Numbered from the stretch's first letter, positions 46,570 to 60,355 are shown. The stretch is 64,000 nt of DNA from Siphonodentalium dalli (GCA_032622095.1 CP136068.1:126053989-126117988), one strand, 5' to 3'. The notes: generated by a model from the letters alone, not told the origin. Numbers and translations: made by a program.

Positions 46570-47805
46570 TAGATGCATTGCACAGGGTTTTCGCAAAATT
46601 TCAGGTAGCTCCAGTCAAGGAAGGTTTAACCCTTTCATGACGGGAGCTTCCTGAATTTGTTGCGAAAACCCTGTGCCAAAGCATTCTCTTATAGATGCGA
46701 GTCAACCATAGGTCGCCTCGCATATATAAGAGAATGCATTGGCCTAACAAATTATATATATATTTTTTTTATAATTGTTAAAGAATGTAATAAAGAATGA
46801 AAATAATTATGAAATGTTCTTAAAGAATGTAAGAAATAATGATAAAATCTGATAAAAATTGTTAAAGAATGAAGAAAAAAATAATAAAATTTGATGAAGA
46901 ATGGAAGAAAAAATGATAAAAATTATAAAATTGTTAAAAAATATAAGAAAAAATAATAACTAATGATAAAATTGTCACTAACTCGCGGCCATATTGGATC
47001 CACCAGTTCGGGTTCCGTGATTTTAGTGCTACAGGTCACAGTTTGGGAGTAGCATTCCATATATGGAAGTCATGAATAATTCAAAAGCTACTCCAAAACT
47101 TTGACCAGTCGCATTAAAACCACGGAACCTGGGCTGGAAGAATCTCTGAAACCCCGGAACGGAGCTGGATGAATCTAATACGGCTATTGGCCCAGTGATC
47201 TCGCTTATTCGTCTGGCAAGAATGTCACGAGATTCGTGTTTCGTTTCACTCTTTAAACGATGTGCAGCCTAATGACGAAAAGTCACCATGCACCTCGAGA
47301 TAACTAATACGTCGATACTGTGTACATAATATATAATAATATGTATTTTACTTTATTACGTTTTCTCAAATACTGTATTTGTATATGGTTTAATGGGATT
47401 AAACATATTTGATTTGAATTAATTCGTGTTTCACAAATGAATAAAAACCTCGATATTCATTTTTTTGTGACAAGGACTTAATTTAGTGCACTTCTCTTTC
47501 CACCGGTGTGTAACATATATAGCTTCAAATATAAGTTGCCATCACAATATGTGGCTTTTTTTATAAGTAATACGTATAAGATAAATTCGGTTCTCTATGA
47601 AGTTGGCGGATTTTTCACCGAATGAACTTAAGTAGGTCTATTACATATATATAGATTGTGATGTTTTGATAATTTTATAAGCGCATTCTGTAGAATCAAT
47701 CGTCGAAACATATCTGCCTCAATTTCTGTCGGAATATCACACCTGTACAACAATGATAAAATCCTTAATGTTACGCCAGCGCAGCTCCCGTCATGGAAGG
47801 TTTAA
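46570..47805. mobile_element. Second TTAA MITE family with a ~1.18-kb body
   Basis: TTAA at 46626-46629 is followed by CCCTTTCATGACGGGAGCT. The matching end AGCTCCCGTCATGGAAGG and TTTAA lie at 47783-47805, giving an element of about 1.18 kb. Just before it, 46573-46625 is an inverted partial copy of the same end (GGGTTTTCGCAAAATTTCAG). Inside, 46679-46743 is the same palindrome as in the CCCTTTACCC family, then an AATGATAAAA-type AT run to about 46970. No open frame longer than 60 codons. Confidence 0.7.
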
Positions 47806-49546
47806 TATCTATTCATTTCCATTTCTAGCAACATGGTGATATGGAACATTTTTGGAACTTCTTTCTCATACTGCTCCCTTGTTTCCTCGGATTGTTGTCT
47901 GGATAGCCATATACTCGTACACTTTATGTACTTGTGTGCTGTTCTAGTTTATTGAATAGTTTGCCAGTCTTGTATGCATCTTGCCATAAATTGTTAATGG
48001 TACTCAATCCGATTCGATTCCAACAAAAACAATTTTTTTTAAATGCCGCTTTAGTTATCGAAATCGATTAATAGCCCAAAAATAATGCTAACCACAGTCA
48101 ACTATAGTATAAAATTGCCCAAATCCTGTTATTTATCAATATTTTGTTCAACAAGATTTTACCGGTGTGTCAAATATCTGACACAAAAAAACACTTGATT
48201 TAGAGTTATCCATCTTCATCCGCAATTTGGTCCGAGACCTTCTTCTCGTCGACTGTTACTGTGCCACTATATACTATTGGTGGTGAAAAATCGATATCTG
48301 ATCACTCTGAGCTTTGATGGGTGGGTTCCTCGACTCGAATCAAATATTTGTTTTACCCCCGAAGCCAAGGAAATATATTTGAGAGCGTTAATTCGGATTA
48401 TGCATCTTTCATGTAATATTTGTGCTTGTAATATTTCTCTCACATTGCATTAACACCTTCCATTACATTTTGGGTTTCATCTAACACTGTTTTGGTTTCA
48501 GAATTCATTGTCTGTTTTGTTTTATTAAATTCGTGTAAGATTTCTTGTTTGACTGTCTAATTTAGTTATAGGATGGCCACTTTTGACATTATCGTCCAGT
48601 TTCCTGTTCATGTCTGCCACTATTTTACCCATGTCTTCGGGTATTATAGCTTTGAATGATTTCATTGTTCGTTGTGTGTAAAATTAAGAAAGCTGCACTT
48701 GATATTAAATCATAGAATAAGATAAGACATTCCCACACACAGTCTCAAACATTGATTGTGATCTAGAATTGAGCAGCACTTATAGGGTTCAGGTACCTCA
48801 AGATTCATTTGAATGATACTGAGACTGAACTACTCCATTTAACATGTCAGACAAACTATCTAATGTTGATCAAAGTAACATGAGTCATTAATGGATATCA
48901 TCGATAGCAACTATATTCCTGGTTTTTCTAGATTGTTGAAGATTGGTAACGTGGTCCCGCTATAATACTGCTTTGTTTGTGTGTTCTAGTGATTTGGTCT
49001 ATTGAACCCAATTTTCGCTCAACTGTATACGATTTACGACACAGAACAAACCGCTGTATCGATCCTGGAGAATTATACAGGGTGAACTACACCGTTGTAA
49101 GATGAGGGCTGGGTACACGGGGAGTACATGGGTAAACCTGTCTTCGATAACATGGACAAAGGCGTGTAATAAATCTAGGTACACATTTAGAAGCGCCACA
49201 TGGAAAACTTAAAAGTCAACTAATAATATAAGTATATATGCTTGGTGTTTTACAATTTTGGAAATAGGAGCAAATAGGAGGGAATGCGTACCAGTATCGT
49301 AGAATCATGCGCCATCGTAGTTAAATATATGTGCAAAATAAAAGATTTAATAAGCATCAGTATCATGATTGTCATATATATACTGGTAGGTGAAGATAAA
49401 ATGGGACCATTCAGATCGTATGAATAGTCCACGAGGTATCAAACGGGTTAATATTGAAATTTAGAGTTATGAACATAAGCAGGTATGATTTTTTGTAAGT
49501 ATCGTCATCAGTTCTGTAACCCGGTGATGGAGCGTTTAAGCGAATG
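47806..49546. other. No gene seen
   Basis: AT-rich sequence without recognisable content. Confidence 0.35.
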
Positions 49547-49675
49547 CCGGCTGATACGGACCCTGGCTCTTATGGACCCTGGCTGATACGGACCCTGGCT
49601 CATACGGACAACCGGCTGATACGGACCCTGGCTCTTACGGACCCATGCTTATACGGACCCTGGCTGATACGAAAC
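49547..49675. repeat. 16-bp minisatellite CTGATACGGACCCTGG
   Basis: Eight consecutive 16-bp units: CTGATACGGACCCTGG and variants CTCTTATGGACCCTGG, CTCATACGGACAACCGG and CTTATACGGACCCTGG. It is GC-richer than its surroundings. Confidence 0.95.
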
Positions 49676-49977
49676 CTCAATTTTATTTATATTTTTCTTT
49701 ATTTAAATAAATAAAATACTGGCAATATACATACTAAAATTTAAAAAATGTGAATATAATGAGGCACAACAAAAGTGTAACAACGTCCCACCAGACGATT
49801 TATTACTTCTGGGACGTACAGCTTGGGGACTTCGTTCAACAACCAGCTGGCAGTAATCATCATTGACGAGTAGTCTGTCCACAAGAACATAAACTTCCCG
49901 GTCGCCTCCCTCGTTTTCCTCTCCTATATATCGCTGACGCGTCTTCCCTTCAGAAACCTGATTCAGATCACTACAGG

Positions 49978-51430
49978 AATTGATTGATTGTTTATTGCAA
50001 AGTCGTCAATTAAGGCGAAACATGCAATAACATATATACAATATTTACAATAGGTCACAAAAAAACAATTGTTACACAATCATACATATATTAATATAGA
50101 ATATGATAAATGTATAGATATATCATAATATGTATTATAATATCTTATATATATATATATATATAATTATATTATAATTTAAGTCTTTATAATATCATTA
50201 TTATCATATTTTGACTGCAATAATTATTCGCTACTATAAATAATGTACATAATAACAAGTTTTTAAATTTGGAATAATCGGCTCAGTCATATTTTAATTT
50301 TCTTGATGCCAATTTGATAAAAAGTACTAACGTTTTCAGTAATAGTTGATTTTCCAAAGATAACAGTCTTTCGAATTTTTCTTTCGTAGGATTCTCCCAG
50401 TAATATTTCGGGATATAGTCTGATCGAATTGCATGTAGTTCTTTGCAAATAATAATAAAGTGGTATTCATCACCCGTGCCATCATCGCAAATATCACAGG
50501 TTTTGTCACAATTATCCACAGATTTAGATTTCCATCTTGTATATTCGACAGGCAGTTTTAGATTTGCGGTTCTAAATTTTAACAAAATGTTTGTTAAGTG
50601 AGCCGGTAAGACATTCAGATAGCGACCCATGCCCGGTCTCGTTTAATACTCATATAAAAACGTCCTCTAGATGAGTTTGCATTCTGCATTACAGTAAATT
50701 GTTCTGTCTTGTGTCGCTCAATAAGCTCTGATTTTATCGTTCTAAGTTCAGCTTTTGTTAAACCTGACTGATTTGTCCATGCTCTTTCCATGTTAAGTTC
50801 TTTCAGGGTTTTAGAAATAAAAAATGAGCTATTAAATGAGCCATCAGATTTGTGGTCCAATTCTTTAACAAGAACATATATATTTTTGGCAAGTTCTGAG
50901 CCCTCATGTGATAGTAGTTTGGACCAGTAAGATAGTGCTCTGCACGTTATCCCAATGGTCAGGGTGTCTGCCAAATTCACCGTAAACCATATAATTTGGT
51001 GTACTTGTTTTCAAATATGCAGTATTTAAGATGAAGCGATTCAATAATTTTAGTTCTTTCGTGACACCAAATTTCACTCCCATATAAGAGGATGGGTACT
51101 ATCATACAGTCAAATAGTTTTAACATAATATCGATTGGAAGCTTGAGAGATCTCACTTTGTTTAGTAATCCATACATTGCTCTTGTGCCAATAGTAACTA
51201 TTTTTTATTTAATTTTGGCAAAATCTTCCATTGTAAAAAAAAGGTTACTCCAAAATATACTTCTTTGACTGTCTCGAGTTCTTGACCTCGATATCTGAAC
51301 GTTGGAATTTGTTTGGGTAGTTTATTACTAAATAGTATGACTATAGTTTTTTTTTGTGTAAATGTAAATTATAATAACATAGAAACAATACTGGAACATT
51401 CAGGTTCAATGCAGCCAATAACCTCCTGAA
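49978..51430 (-). mobile_element. LINE fragment (C-terminal half of ORF2)
   Basis: Three minus-strand frames (50977-51177, 50615-50980, 50283-50630) follow one another with small frameshifts. They show LPIDIMLKLFDCMIVPILLY and GSEIW, CRALSYWSKLL, and a C-terminal C-x2-C-x2-C-x9-YHF knuckle. These are the connection and tail regions of LINE ORF2 proteins. Decayed upstream coding, including a TVKEVYFGVT-like thumb segment, reaches about 51430. The 3' end is an ATCA-type tail at 49978-49991 (plus strand TTGATTGATTG), different from the GTTC tail of the first LINE, so it is another family. No catalytic YADD remains. Confidence 0.8.
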
Positions 51431-53221
51431 AAGTACATGAAGTACAGTTAGACATTGTGGAATTAAAAATTAATTATGTCAGTCAGGCAAGTTTGGATTT
51501 TGTGCTGATACGCAGGAAGATTTGAAAGGGCCTCTCCTACAACCCACATTTGAATGCTGTAATTCCGCTGAAGAGCGTTTGTATGGTTTGCTTTAACAGA
51601 CAGTCAAGCTTCCCAAGTGTCGCTAACGGATTCTTGATGGGACGAGATTCACGTGAAACGATTCTGGTAGATAAGAGATACATTTATGGGGACAATGCTT
51701 TGCTTCAAATCGAAGGAGACTGTGTACCAACAACTTAATAACATATAGATTTTTTAATTTGTTACCATTTGGACGTTCGTTGTGACACAATCATTCCTGA
51801 ATATTTCATGCAGACACTTATTTTCTTCGGATAGATAGGAAAAACCAAAGACCGCTACAATGACCAAATATATCAGGAACACTTAGCCAGATTTTGTATC
51901 GATGCTGACAGCGTCTGGTTTTTTCTTCTTCTATTATATGGATCAGCTTGCAACGTCTTGTTTATCAGGTGTACATGTAAGGTAACACTGTTTAATATTG
52001 AATTACACATTAGAGCGTTATACGATAGATCGCTATATATGTGTCTATATATTCGATCACAGCTTGAATGTCTATGTTTTATGCACACCGATGCAGGCAG
52101 TTATGTGCATATGACAGCACTGACTACAAGTGACTCAGTCGGTTTGGTGCATATAGCATCGTTGGTGTCTTATATATAGTTTAACGAGAACAGTTTGGTC
52201 ATATTGGGGACCAAATAGTCTGGCGGTTGAAGGGTTGAACCCGGAACAAATTCTTAACAAGCTGAATTTGGTGTCATTCGATGCAACACAACCCCCTGAT
52301 GAACATATCCAAAATCAGCTAAAATCCACCTTGGGGAATGTTTTCATTCAAGATACCGTCCAACTTGTCCGCTTGAAAGTTGAAATTTTCGATAAGTCTA
52401 TTGTTTGGCGCACAAAATAAAACTATCAACCCGTGTTATAACCAAAACTGTTGTAGTGTATACAATGTATTTCCAGAGCAAACCTTGTTGTTTCCGGGTA
52501 ATATTTACACTCACACATGCATTCTTATTGTGGAACATGAATGCAGGACGTTGGTTTGTCGAAATTACACCACATGCCGTCGCGCGCTGACCCCAACTTG
52601 CATCTATGTTTGTGTAGACGCAACTTGCACCGAGCCACGATAATAACGTTAGAAATGGGCGCTTAAAACTCTTTTAATCTACCAGTTGACTCGATTAAGT
52701 GTAAATATAAGTAATGGATGTTGATTGTGTTGAGTTCCATTGAGTATGGGTGCAAGTTGGTCTGACATTTTTAAGTGTGGAACGCGACTCTATGGAACGC
52801 AATCAAATCAACATCCATTTATTAAAAAGACCTAAACACGGCGGCCAAATGTCAGCCAAAACCGGAAAATATTAGTTTTTTCTTTATTATGCCACACATT
52901 TGCCACATCATGAATGTATTGACTTTGAATCTCCAAACGAAAGATATATCTATTGAGTGTTGAGATTGCTTTCTGACGATAGAGCAACATCTATTCCAGT
53001 TCCTGATCAACAACCGTTTGCTCAAAATTCGTGCAAATCTACCCACGATAATCCCCACTGGCAGTGACACACTAAAGTACATTTTACCGACAGAAACATT
53101 GATTTGTGCAACAAGGATTTTTTGACGACATTTTACAATTACATCGAATGAATTTAAGAAGATTTTCTGGTGCTAGTTCTTGGTCAGTCGTTATTGGGAA
53201 AAGTATTGACCCCTGCAGTTT
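51431..53221. other. No gene seen
   Basis: No reliable exon or repeat was found. Plus-strand frames at 52235-52643 are short and motif-free. Confidence 0.35.
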
Positions 53222-53841
53222 CTATCCCCAATGTTTTGGTTCTAGATCTATTTTCCCGAGATATGCCCAGATTAAAACCAGTAAGTGAACCCTAAGACTA
53301 TGGAAATAGGCTGCCCTCTCTGTGGTTGGCAATTTCCGAGGTTCGATAACAGACCTGCCGGAGGAAATCATGGTCATGAACTTCGCGTATCTTAGATGGT
53401 CGAGGGACTCTCCATCTTTGCCCGAGTACATTTGGCAGAAAATTTTCGAATCTGCCTCGCCTACCTGTTGGGTTGACGCAGCCCGATAGCTGATTTCCAT
53501 CGAAAGATGTTGCAGTTGAGCAGCTAATTCTGCTCGTTTCATCAAGCCTGTCTTTCCTTGTCTAAATATCGCTGATGTTGTGTCACACCCACCCCACGCA
53601 TGCAAGAAAAGATTATGTTTGGTGACCAAATCACCGGCTTTGTGCACGATATCAGCTACAGTCCACACCCGCCGCTTTTGTGACGTTCGCATCTCAGACT
53701 TGAAATATATATCTGATAAGGAGCCTTTCCGGTGGTGTATTAGTAAAACTAGAACAGCTATGTCATCAGCAAATGCCTGTGATTTTGGTGCTTATTCTAT
53801 GGCAACTGAAACAATCATTATGCTGCGTCAGATTATAAGTT

Positions 53842-53974
53842 ACAGGGCGAGTTGTTGGCGGATACGGTGTCATATGAGGCGAAGTGAGATTAATATCGGG
53901 CGAGGCGCTAGCCGAGCCCGATATTAATCTCGCTGAGCCTCATATGTCACCGTAGCCGGCAACAACGAGCCCAG
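53842..53974. repeat. Long palindrome with ~62-bp arms
   Basis: GGTGTCATATGAGGC...GAGATTAATATCGGGC is followed by its near-exact complement GCCCGATATTAATCTCGCTG...CATATGTCACC around a GCGCTAGC centre. It lies within the broken gene, between pieces. Confidence 0.9.
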
Positions 53975-56481
53975 TAACGATTTTATCATGTCACCCACAT
54001 ATCATGTTTTCCGTGTGAGAATTTGAATTACTTATACGAAGTTCATTACCTGCCAGTAAGTAAATTTGTTGTTTATGGCTATTGTAACGTCACAGTGACG
54101 CGTCATGGGCGTTGAACGTCAACGCATTGAGTCAATGGCTAATCACCAGAAGCAGGACAACAAACTTGAGATTGATAGTTAATTTATGAGTGTTTAGAAT
54201 TTTTCAAATATATCACATGCAGGTTTTGGTATATGGTACTATGTCTTTAAATTATCAGAACTTGATTTCCGACAGATATCCCTTTTCTTGGCGCCAAAAT
54301 ACACCGAATATATACCCGAGGCGGCAGAGCTCAGTGAAAAACAAAATGGCGGACATCGACCCCATATGGGAACCCTGAGGGGGGATATGGATTCCATATG
54401 GGACGGGCTACAAAGATAACGACCCGATGTCTCCTGATATGCATCTACCAACGGAGCGTCCTCGTTGGTCGATCCAACCAGGTGACATGATAAGTACTGT
54501 TATGGGCTGTGTGGTGAGCGTCCCGTAGCGCTTTGCTGAGTAGATGAGTAAACTGCTGCTTGTGTGTTGCGTTCGAAAGAAACACTTCTTGATTGTTGTG
54601 CACCTGCATAATATCGGTCAGATGGACATTAACACAGGTTTCGCTTGTGCTCATGATCCTTTATCGATGGCCCTTGCCCATAACCATCAACTATTGAGCA
54701 CACACCATACTTGGTCTTAACATAGCTTACATATTATGCAACTACTTGTTTGTAGTTGCATTTCTTTGACCATTTAACAAGGTGGGGGAGAGCGCCAGCA
54801 TCGATGACAATAACTGCTTCCTTAGGCGATTGTATTACATCGACACCTTCAGTCAATGCATCTGCCAATTGTAATGTGGTTGGTTTTCGTAGAGTATGTC
54901 CTTGGACAAAGATGTTGGTACCACTGTCAGCTCATATCTGGAGTATTTATCGCTGTCTTCTTTTCGTTGAGCGATAGCTATTAGTCGTGATGTTGTTTTC
55001 GATTTTAAATCCAGGTATTAAATAACTGAGCGTCTGAACCTGCTCTTTTCTCCTTACAGAAACATCAGCAACAACGACGTTATCTAACTTCTCTTAAGTT
55101 TGTGAGCCAACCAACTCTGTCTCGTCGCAATTAATGTTGTCATCTGAGCCTGCAATCAAACCAGAATAAAGGGAATAAGCCGTGAGTCATTTGGGTCAAA
55201 TGGCGCATGCCCACTGAACCATTCCTAGATACTGCATAAATAAGATTCATCATGTCTGCCCCTAGAGATGCTAAGGTCAACATGTTGTTCATTGGTCTTG
55301 TGTTTTGTGTTTGTTAAGTCTATCGCTGCGCCGTGTATTTGGGCACACTTGTACATACTATAAATCCATTGCTGGCGTACATATTCAGTTATTCGTCTTC
55401 CTCGCGTAAGTCCACCCCGACCTTCGATGGAGCGCATCATGACTTGCTCAATAACCAGGTCACTTGACAGTCCTCCCAAAACCTACTACTCCTTCGAATA
55501 GTATGAACACCATTCTCTATAAAACACTTGTATAACACGGTTCTTTCTTGGAGAAGTCAGGCATCATTTGCAAATACAAGCGACAGCTCATCGCATAGTG
55601 CACGTGTCCAGTGGCGGCAAACCAATTCAACATTTTTCCAACAACTACTAAATGGATATTCAATTCTCCTGTTCTCTCAGCTCGAATAAAATCTTTCAAA
55701 ATTTCTATATACTCCATATACTGTAACCAAAGTTTGGATTTCTGGATTTCTCGCCAAGGTATGTCTTTTAAGTTCGTTCAATTTGAGTAGTTCTATTGAA
55801 TCGGTAACAGCGAAATGTGGATGGACCCATCAAACACCTTTTTATACAGCTCATTCATTGCTTTCACTTCAGCTTTACTAAGCTTCTCCCCTTCGAAAGT
55901 GGAAAACAAACAAGACTCATCTGATGGGTTGGGGTTTATTACCGTTAGAAAAAGAGCTTCTGACTTGGCTGAAGGTTCTCAACTGTTTGAAGAAAAGATG
56001 TGTTCCATGAATCCAGACCAGTTCTGTCTACGTTTCATTATTCGATTTGAAAGCCAACCGCAATGCCATAACAAATCAGTATTCCGCCTGTAACACTGAT
56101 TGCTTGTACATGCTTACTTCGTCATAAGTAAATATTTACACACTAAGTGTTGTCATCACTAAATCCAGCATTCTGATTGGTCGGCGCCCACGTGGCTAGT
56201 TGCAGTTATTTCTCGGTGAATGCGCAACGCATAATAACACCAAGCTAATAACACCATCGATACGTCATTAGGTTTGGAAAGACGAACGCGTAGTGCTTTG
56301 GGCGCATTTTGACTCGCGCAGGATTGACTTAATACATCATCGGGTTTCAACATGAAGAGAAATTGTTCCTATTAACTTTTGCCAAGGGTGCTATTGGGTA
56401 TTTTGGGCTGTTCTTGTCACGATACACTTTTCGATTTAAATACATTTACAAAAGTGGCTTTTTCGCTAAATGTATATAAAT

Positions 56482-56642
56482 ATAAGGATTAACTGTCATG
56501 TGGACTATTTTTATGGAGATGTAACGGTGAGGTAAGTGGACATAACTTGTATGTAAAACCCTTCGGGTTTTACACAAGTTATGTCCACTTACCTCACCGT
56601 TACATCTCCATAAAAACAGTCCACATGACAGTTAATCCTTAT
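56482..56642. repeat. 161-bp palindrome made from pseudogene coding sequence
   Basis: ATAAGGATTAACTGTCATGT at the left and ACATGACAGTTAATCCTTAT at the right face each other. The arms are about 79 bp with only a few mismatches and the centre is AAAACCCTTCGGGTTTT. The right arm is the end of the pseudogene coding piece 56589-56891, so the left arm is an inverted copy of gene sequence. Confidence 0.95.
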
Positions 56643-57927
56643 TTGAAAACCCCAATTTAGATAGTTCATCAACAAGCCACCTTGACCCGAACACGTGATC
56701 CATTTTAACCACAATACCAAAAAGGGTAGGGTAATAACAGATTGGGACCTCGCAGATTGCACGATACTGTGACCAATACTATTCTGTTTGAATAGTATCT
56801 CCAGAAACATTTGCAAATGGCGAGGGATACATTTATTTCTGTTGTCGATATTCCCTATCTCCTCGCTGGTGGGGTGGGGTTTTCTTATCATATGTCATTT
56901 CCCGCAACTGTGTCCTAGTCATCTTCGCGGCGGTCACAACAACTTTATCTGCCTCCTCCTCTGTCATCTTATCCGCATACCACTCCGCATACCACTTGTC
57001 GTGTATAAATACTTGGCCATATCTTTGAAGTAAATGACGTTGCTACGCCCTTCGACATCATCAATACATATATACTTCCCATACCGTTCTTCCAATTTCT
57101 GTTTAATGCGTTTTATTGAATATGATTCTGAACCAATTGCTAGCTCTACCATTTGAGTATGTAACTCGGGCAGAGTATACAGTTCTGTACCACCCCAGAC
57201 TCAAAGCCATGCACACAACGAATCAAATAAGCGTTGCATTACAACACTTGGTGTTCTGCCCTGTGGTTTTCTCTCAGATGGATCCTCATTTATTTCTCCC
57301 AAGAACATGGAGAAACAAGATGCATGCTATACGGGCAACGAGATCAGTGCAACTTAGAATGCGTTTCTGAACCGTCAATGCCCGTGAATCCTCTCTTATT
57401 CGGCAATGTTCTAAAACTTAGTCTCCAATCGGGAAAATTGCTACTGTTCGCACTTGCCCTCTACCGGGATTACATGGATCTGATATGGCACGCTTTCCAC
57501 ATATGAAACAGTCTTCTTTGAAATTAAATGGGTCTTGTTTAGACCTCATTTTCGTAGAGATCGCAACCGTATCCATACACTCAGTATTGACACTGAAGGT
57601 TCTTTTCCTCATCAGTGAAATCACACATACAGTCTTTATGGACCGATACCTTACCAATGGGTGTGGTTATTTGTTGCCCCTTTAAATATTAGATAAGTGG
57701 TTATATATTAGCTTATCAGAGAAGTCAATCAAAGTCTCCAATCCTGTTGCCATAACTTTTACCAATGGATTTCCCTTAGTGCCCACATTACATTGACACG
57801 TGCTATGAAAGGACAAGACGCACAGGTCCTCTTGAAAGTTGCTGGCCCCTACATACGGGGTTGGTTCTGCCATCGCAGAACACGTACCAGCCCAGACGAG
57901 ACTAGTATGAGAATTAAAAAAACTCAA

Positions 57928-60191
57928 CCAAGAATAATGCAGTTTTAATATACAATAAGCTTTCTGCGTATGTTGGCACCGTTAGGTTTCAACAGAAGTC
58001 GAAAAATAACACAATGTTACACAAAACACGTATCAAAACAACTATATCAAGAAATTATTTGCCACTGCACGTGTAAAGAAACAATCGCTGCGTTATATTT
58101 GATAGTAATATTACATTATTGCATACATCATTGAATTTATCGTCTTGGACCATTAAAGAGCGTTCAACAAAAGTCATTTCCCTATATGGTTAGTTTACAT
58201 GCAGGCCCATCACGTAGTTTTTCCACAGTATATCGATACGTTCAAGCAAGAATGATAAATTCGAGACTGACTATATGTAGTTTTAAGATGTATTATCTCT
58301 TTAAATAACAAATTTGAACTAGCTGTGTGGGTATAAAATAATAAATATGAATTGAAGATCCCGGTCCGGCAACGCTTCAATCAATCAATAAATCAAGTTT
58401 ATTCTCCAAACTCACTTCTATTTTTAGAACAGACCATTCAGACGATATCATATAGCGGCGATAGAGATCATTAGGGTGTTCACATGGCTACTTTCAGAAC
58501 GTCAAATGTCTCAGAATGATTGTATTGTTTTATGGCATAGTTATAAGCGATAATGAGTCCAAGTAACGTTTATTTGTGTCAAAATTACACAATAACATTT
58601 CTGGTCTCTGTTAGCAGTAACCATTATTGTTCTTTAGCTAAACAACCACAAATTTTAGACCAGAAAATAGTCGAATTATAATCAATATTCATCGATATAG
58701 GCATTTCCGGACAGGAGTCTTCTATTCATATCTAATAATTTATACCCCAGTAACTATATGGCACATGTTTACAAAGAGATAGACCATCTTTAATGAAAGA
58801 TATTAAAGAGCGCTTAATTGAACGGACTTTCAACATGATATAAGACATACGTTTTCCATTGTCCATATTTATGTAAATATATTATCTGATTACCTTGCAA
58901 TTATATAATCGTTCATTAAATATAAATATATGTACTGAAAACAAATTTTATCTAGATAACTTAGCGCACATAGAGAGTCCCGTAGTCACAATTACCTTCA
59001 TGAATTGCGTAAGACCCCTCCCCTATTCAGGGCGCTGTAGAAAATTTCCCCCAATGCGGATTTTAGCGGATTCTGGATATGTTATACACGAAGGTCTCGT
59101 CTTTCCAACGATACCAAATTTAGCTTGTTAAGAATATTTTCCGGGTAAGTCATATATTTCAGCTCAGACAGTCAGACTAAAACTACATTGCGAACTATTG
59201 TTAGTGGTTGGTGCGAGGTTCTGCGTGGTCGACCATCCAGTCAATAAGCGTGTACATAAAACTGCTGATCGGAAAAATACAGGTGAAATTAACAAGTAAG
59301 ACTCTCCAAGACATTGGTGGGAAATAATATGGAATAAAATATATACTTACACGCAAATCCGGACAGTAGCATTTTCCAAAAACGTCAAATTAAACGAAGA
59401 TTACATAAGACGCACAAACATAACAAAGACGGGCAATTTTAGCCTAAAGTATAAGACTATTTCATTTATATCTGACATAGTTTTCATAAAACGATATCGA
59501 CATAACACATTTATATGTAAATTTGTATGTAAATATATGTTTTTGCAATCGTGACATGTATGACCTAAGCTCACATAGTGTAAATAAAGATACCAAGCTA
59601 CAGATAATTCTGTTTCACACGCTTTCAAAATCTTAGCATAGCCTAATATATTTCAGTTGTAAGATGCACACAATCAAATGATACAGATATATTTTGTTTG
59701 TGTATTTTGCATATAGTGTTGTCATATTTACTATTAAACTATGTTTATTGTTGATAATAAAAAATGATACAAAATGAGCGCATGGTCACCCTGATATTCG
59801 GATTTCGTGATATCAGACATGGATACATGACATATTTGTTCCCCAAAATAAGTGGTGATCTACAGCTGCGGGTATGGTTACTTACAATAATATTTACGTT
59901 GGTGCCATTGATAACTTGGGTGCCCAACAACCACCCGCAAGCTATACCGCGGCTGATTGTTGTTGGTACCAACCCCACCCTCATTCGTCAATGAAACATA
60001 CGCATGGAATCACGGTTATGAGTTTTTGCTATGCTTTAAGATGTATGAAATATAATGCATCATTGATATTATGTATTTGTTGTCAACATTGAATATTTAC
60101 AAATAATAACCAGATTTTGTAATTACACATGTGATTGCCTCTTTGAGCTGTAAACTATTGCAATGACGATATTTTCAACAGCCTGATTTCG
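57928..60191. other. No gene seen
   Basis: AT-rich sequence with TAAAGAGCG motifs at 58154-58162 and 58804-58812 and an ATCAATCAATAAATCAAG run near 58378. No recognisable coding. Confidence 0.35.
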
Positions 60192-60355
60192 CTACAATCC
60201 GCATATTATTTGCTTATAAAGAACTTGTTTTAAGTAGATAACATGTTTATAATCGTCTAATTTTGAGTCGATAATATGCTGCAAATGAAAACATTTTAGT
60301 CACATTATCGACTCATAATGAAGTAATACTAAGCAGATTATGTGCGAACAATGAA
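60192..60355. repeat. Palindrome-ended repeat, copy 3
   Basis: ATCCGCATATTATTTGCTTA at the left and AAGCAGATTATGTGCGAACA at the right, with CACATTATCGACTCATAATG inside. Confidence 0.65.

Larger units (their letters stand above)
53222..57927 (-). pseudogene. Broken multicopy gene of unknown function (selfish-element-like)
   Basis: At least eight minus-strand pieces in different frames appear in the order I remember for a large protein found in many copies in coral, lancelet and mollusc genomes: GLETLIDFSDK (57682-57927), FNFKEDCFICGK (57418-57657), IKQKLEERYGKYI (56964-57152), FLEILFKQNSIGHSIVQSAR (56589-56891), FIRAERTGELNIHLVVVGKM (55517-55717), EQVMMRSIEGRGGLTRGRRI (55225-55479), LTDIMQVHNNQEV (54445-54654) and FLHAWGGCDTTSAIFRQGKT (53222-53692). 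I do not know its function; its copy number suggests a mobile-element origin. Stops and frameshifts between all pieces, plus two palindromic insertions, mark it as dead unless some gaps are introns. Confidence 0.7.
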
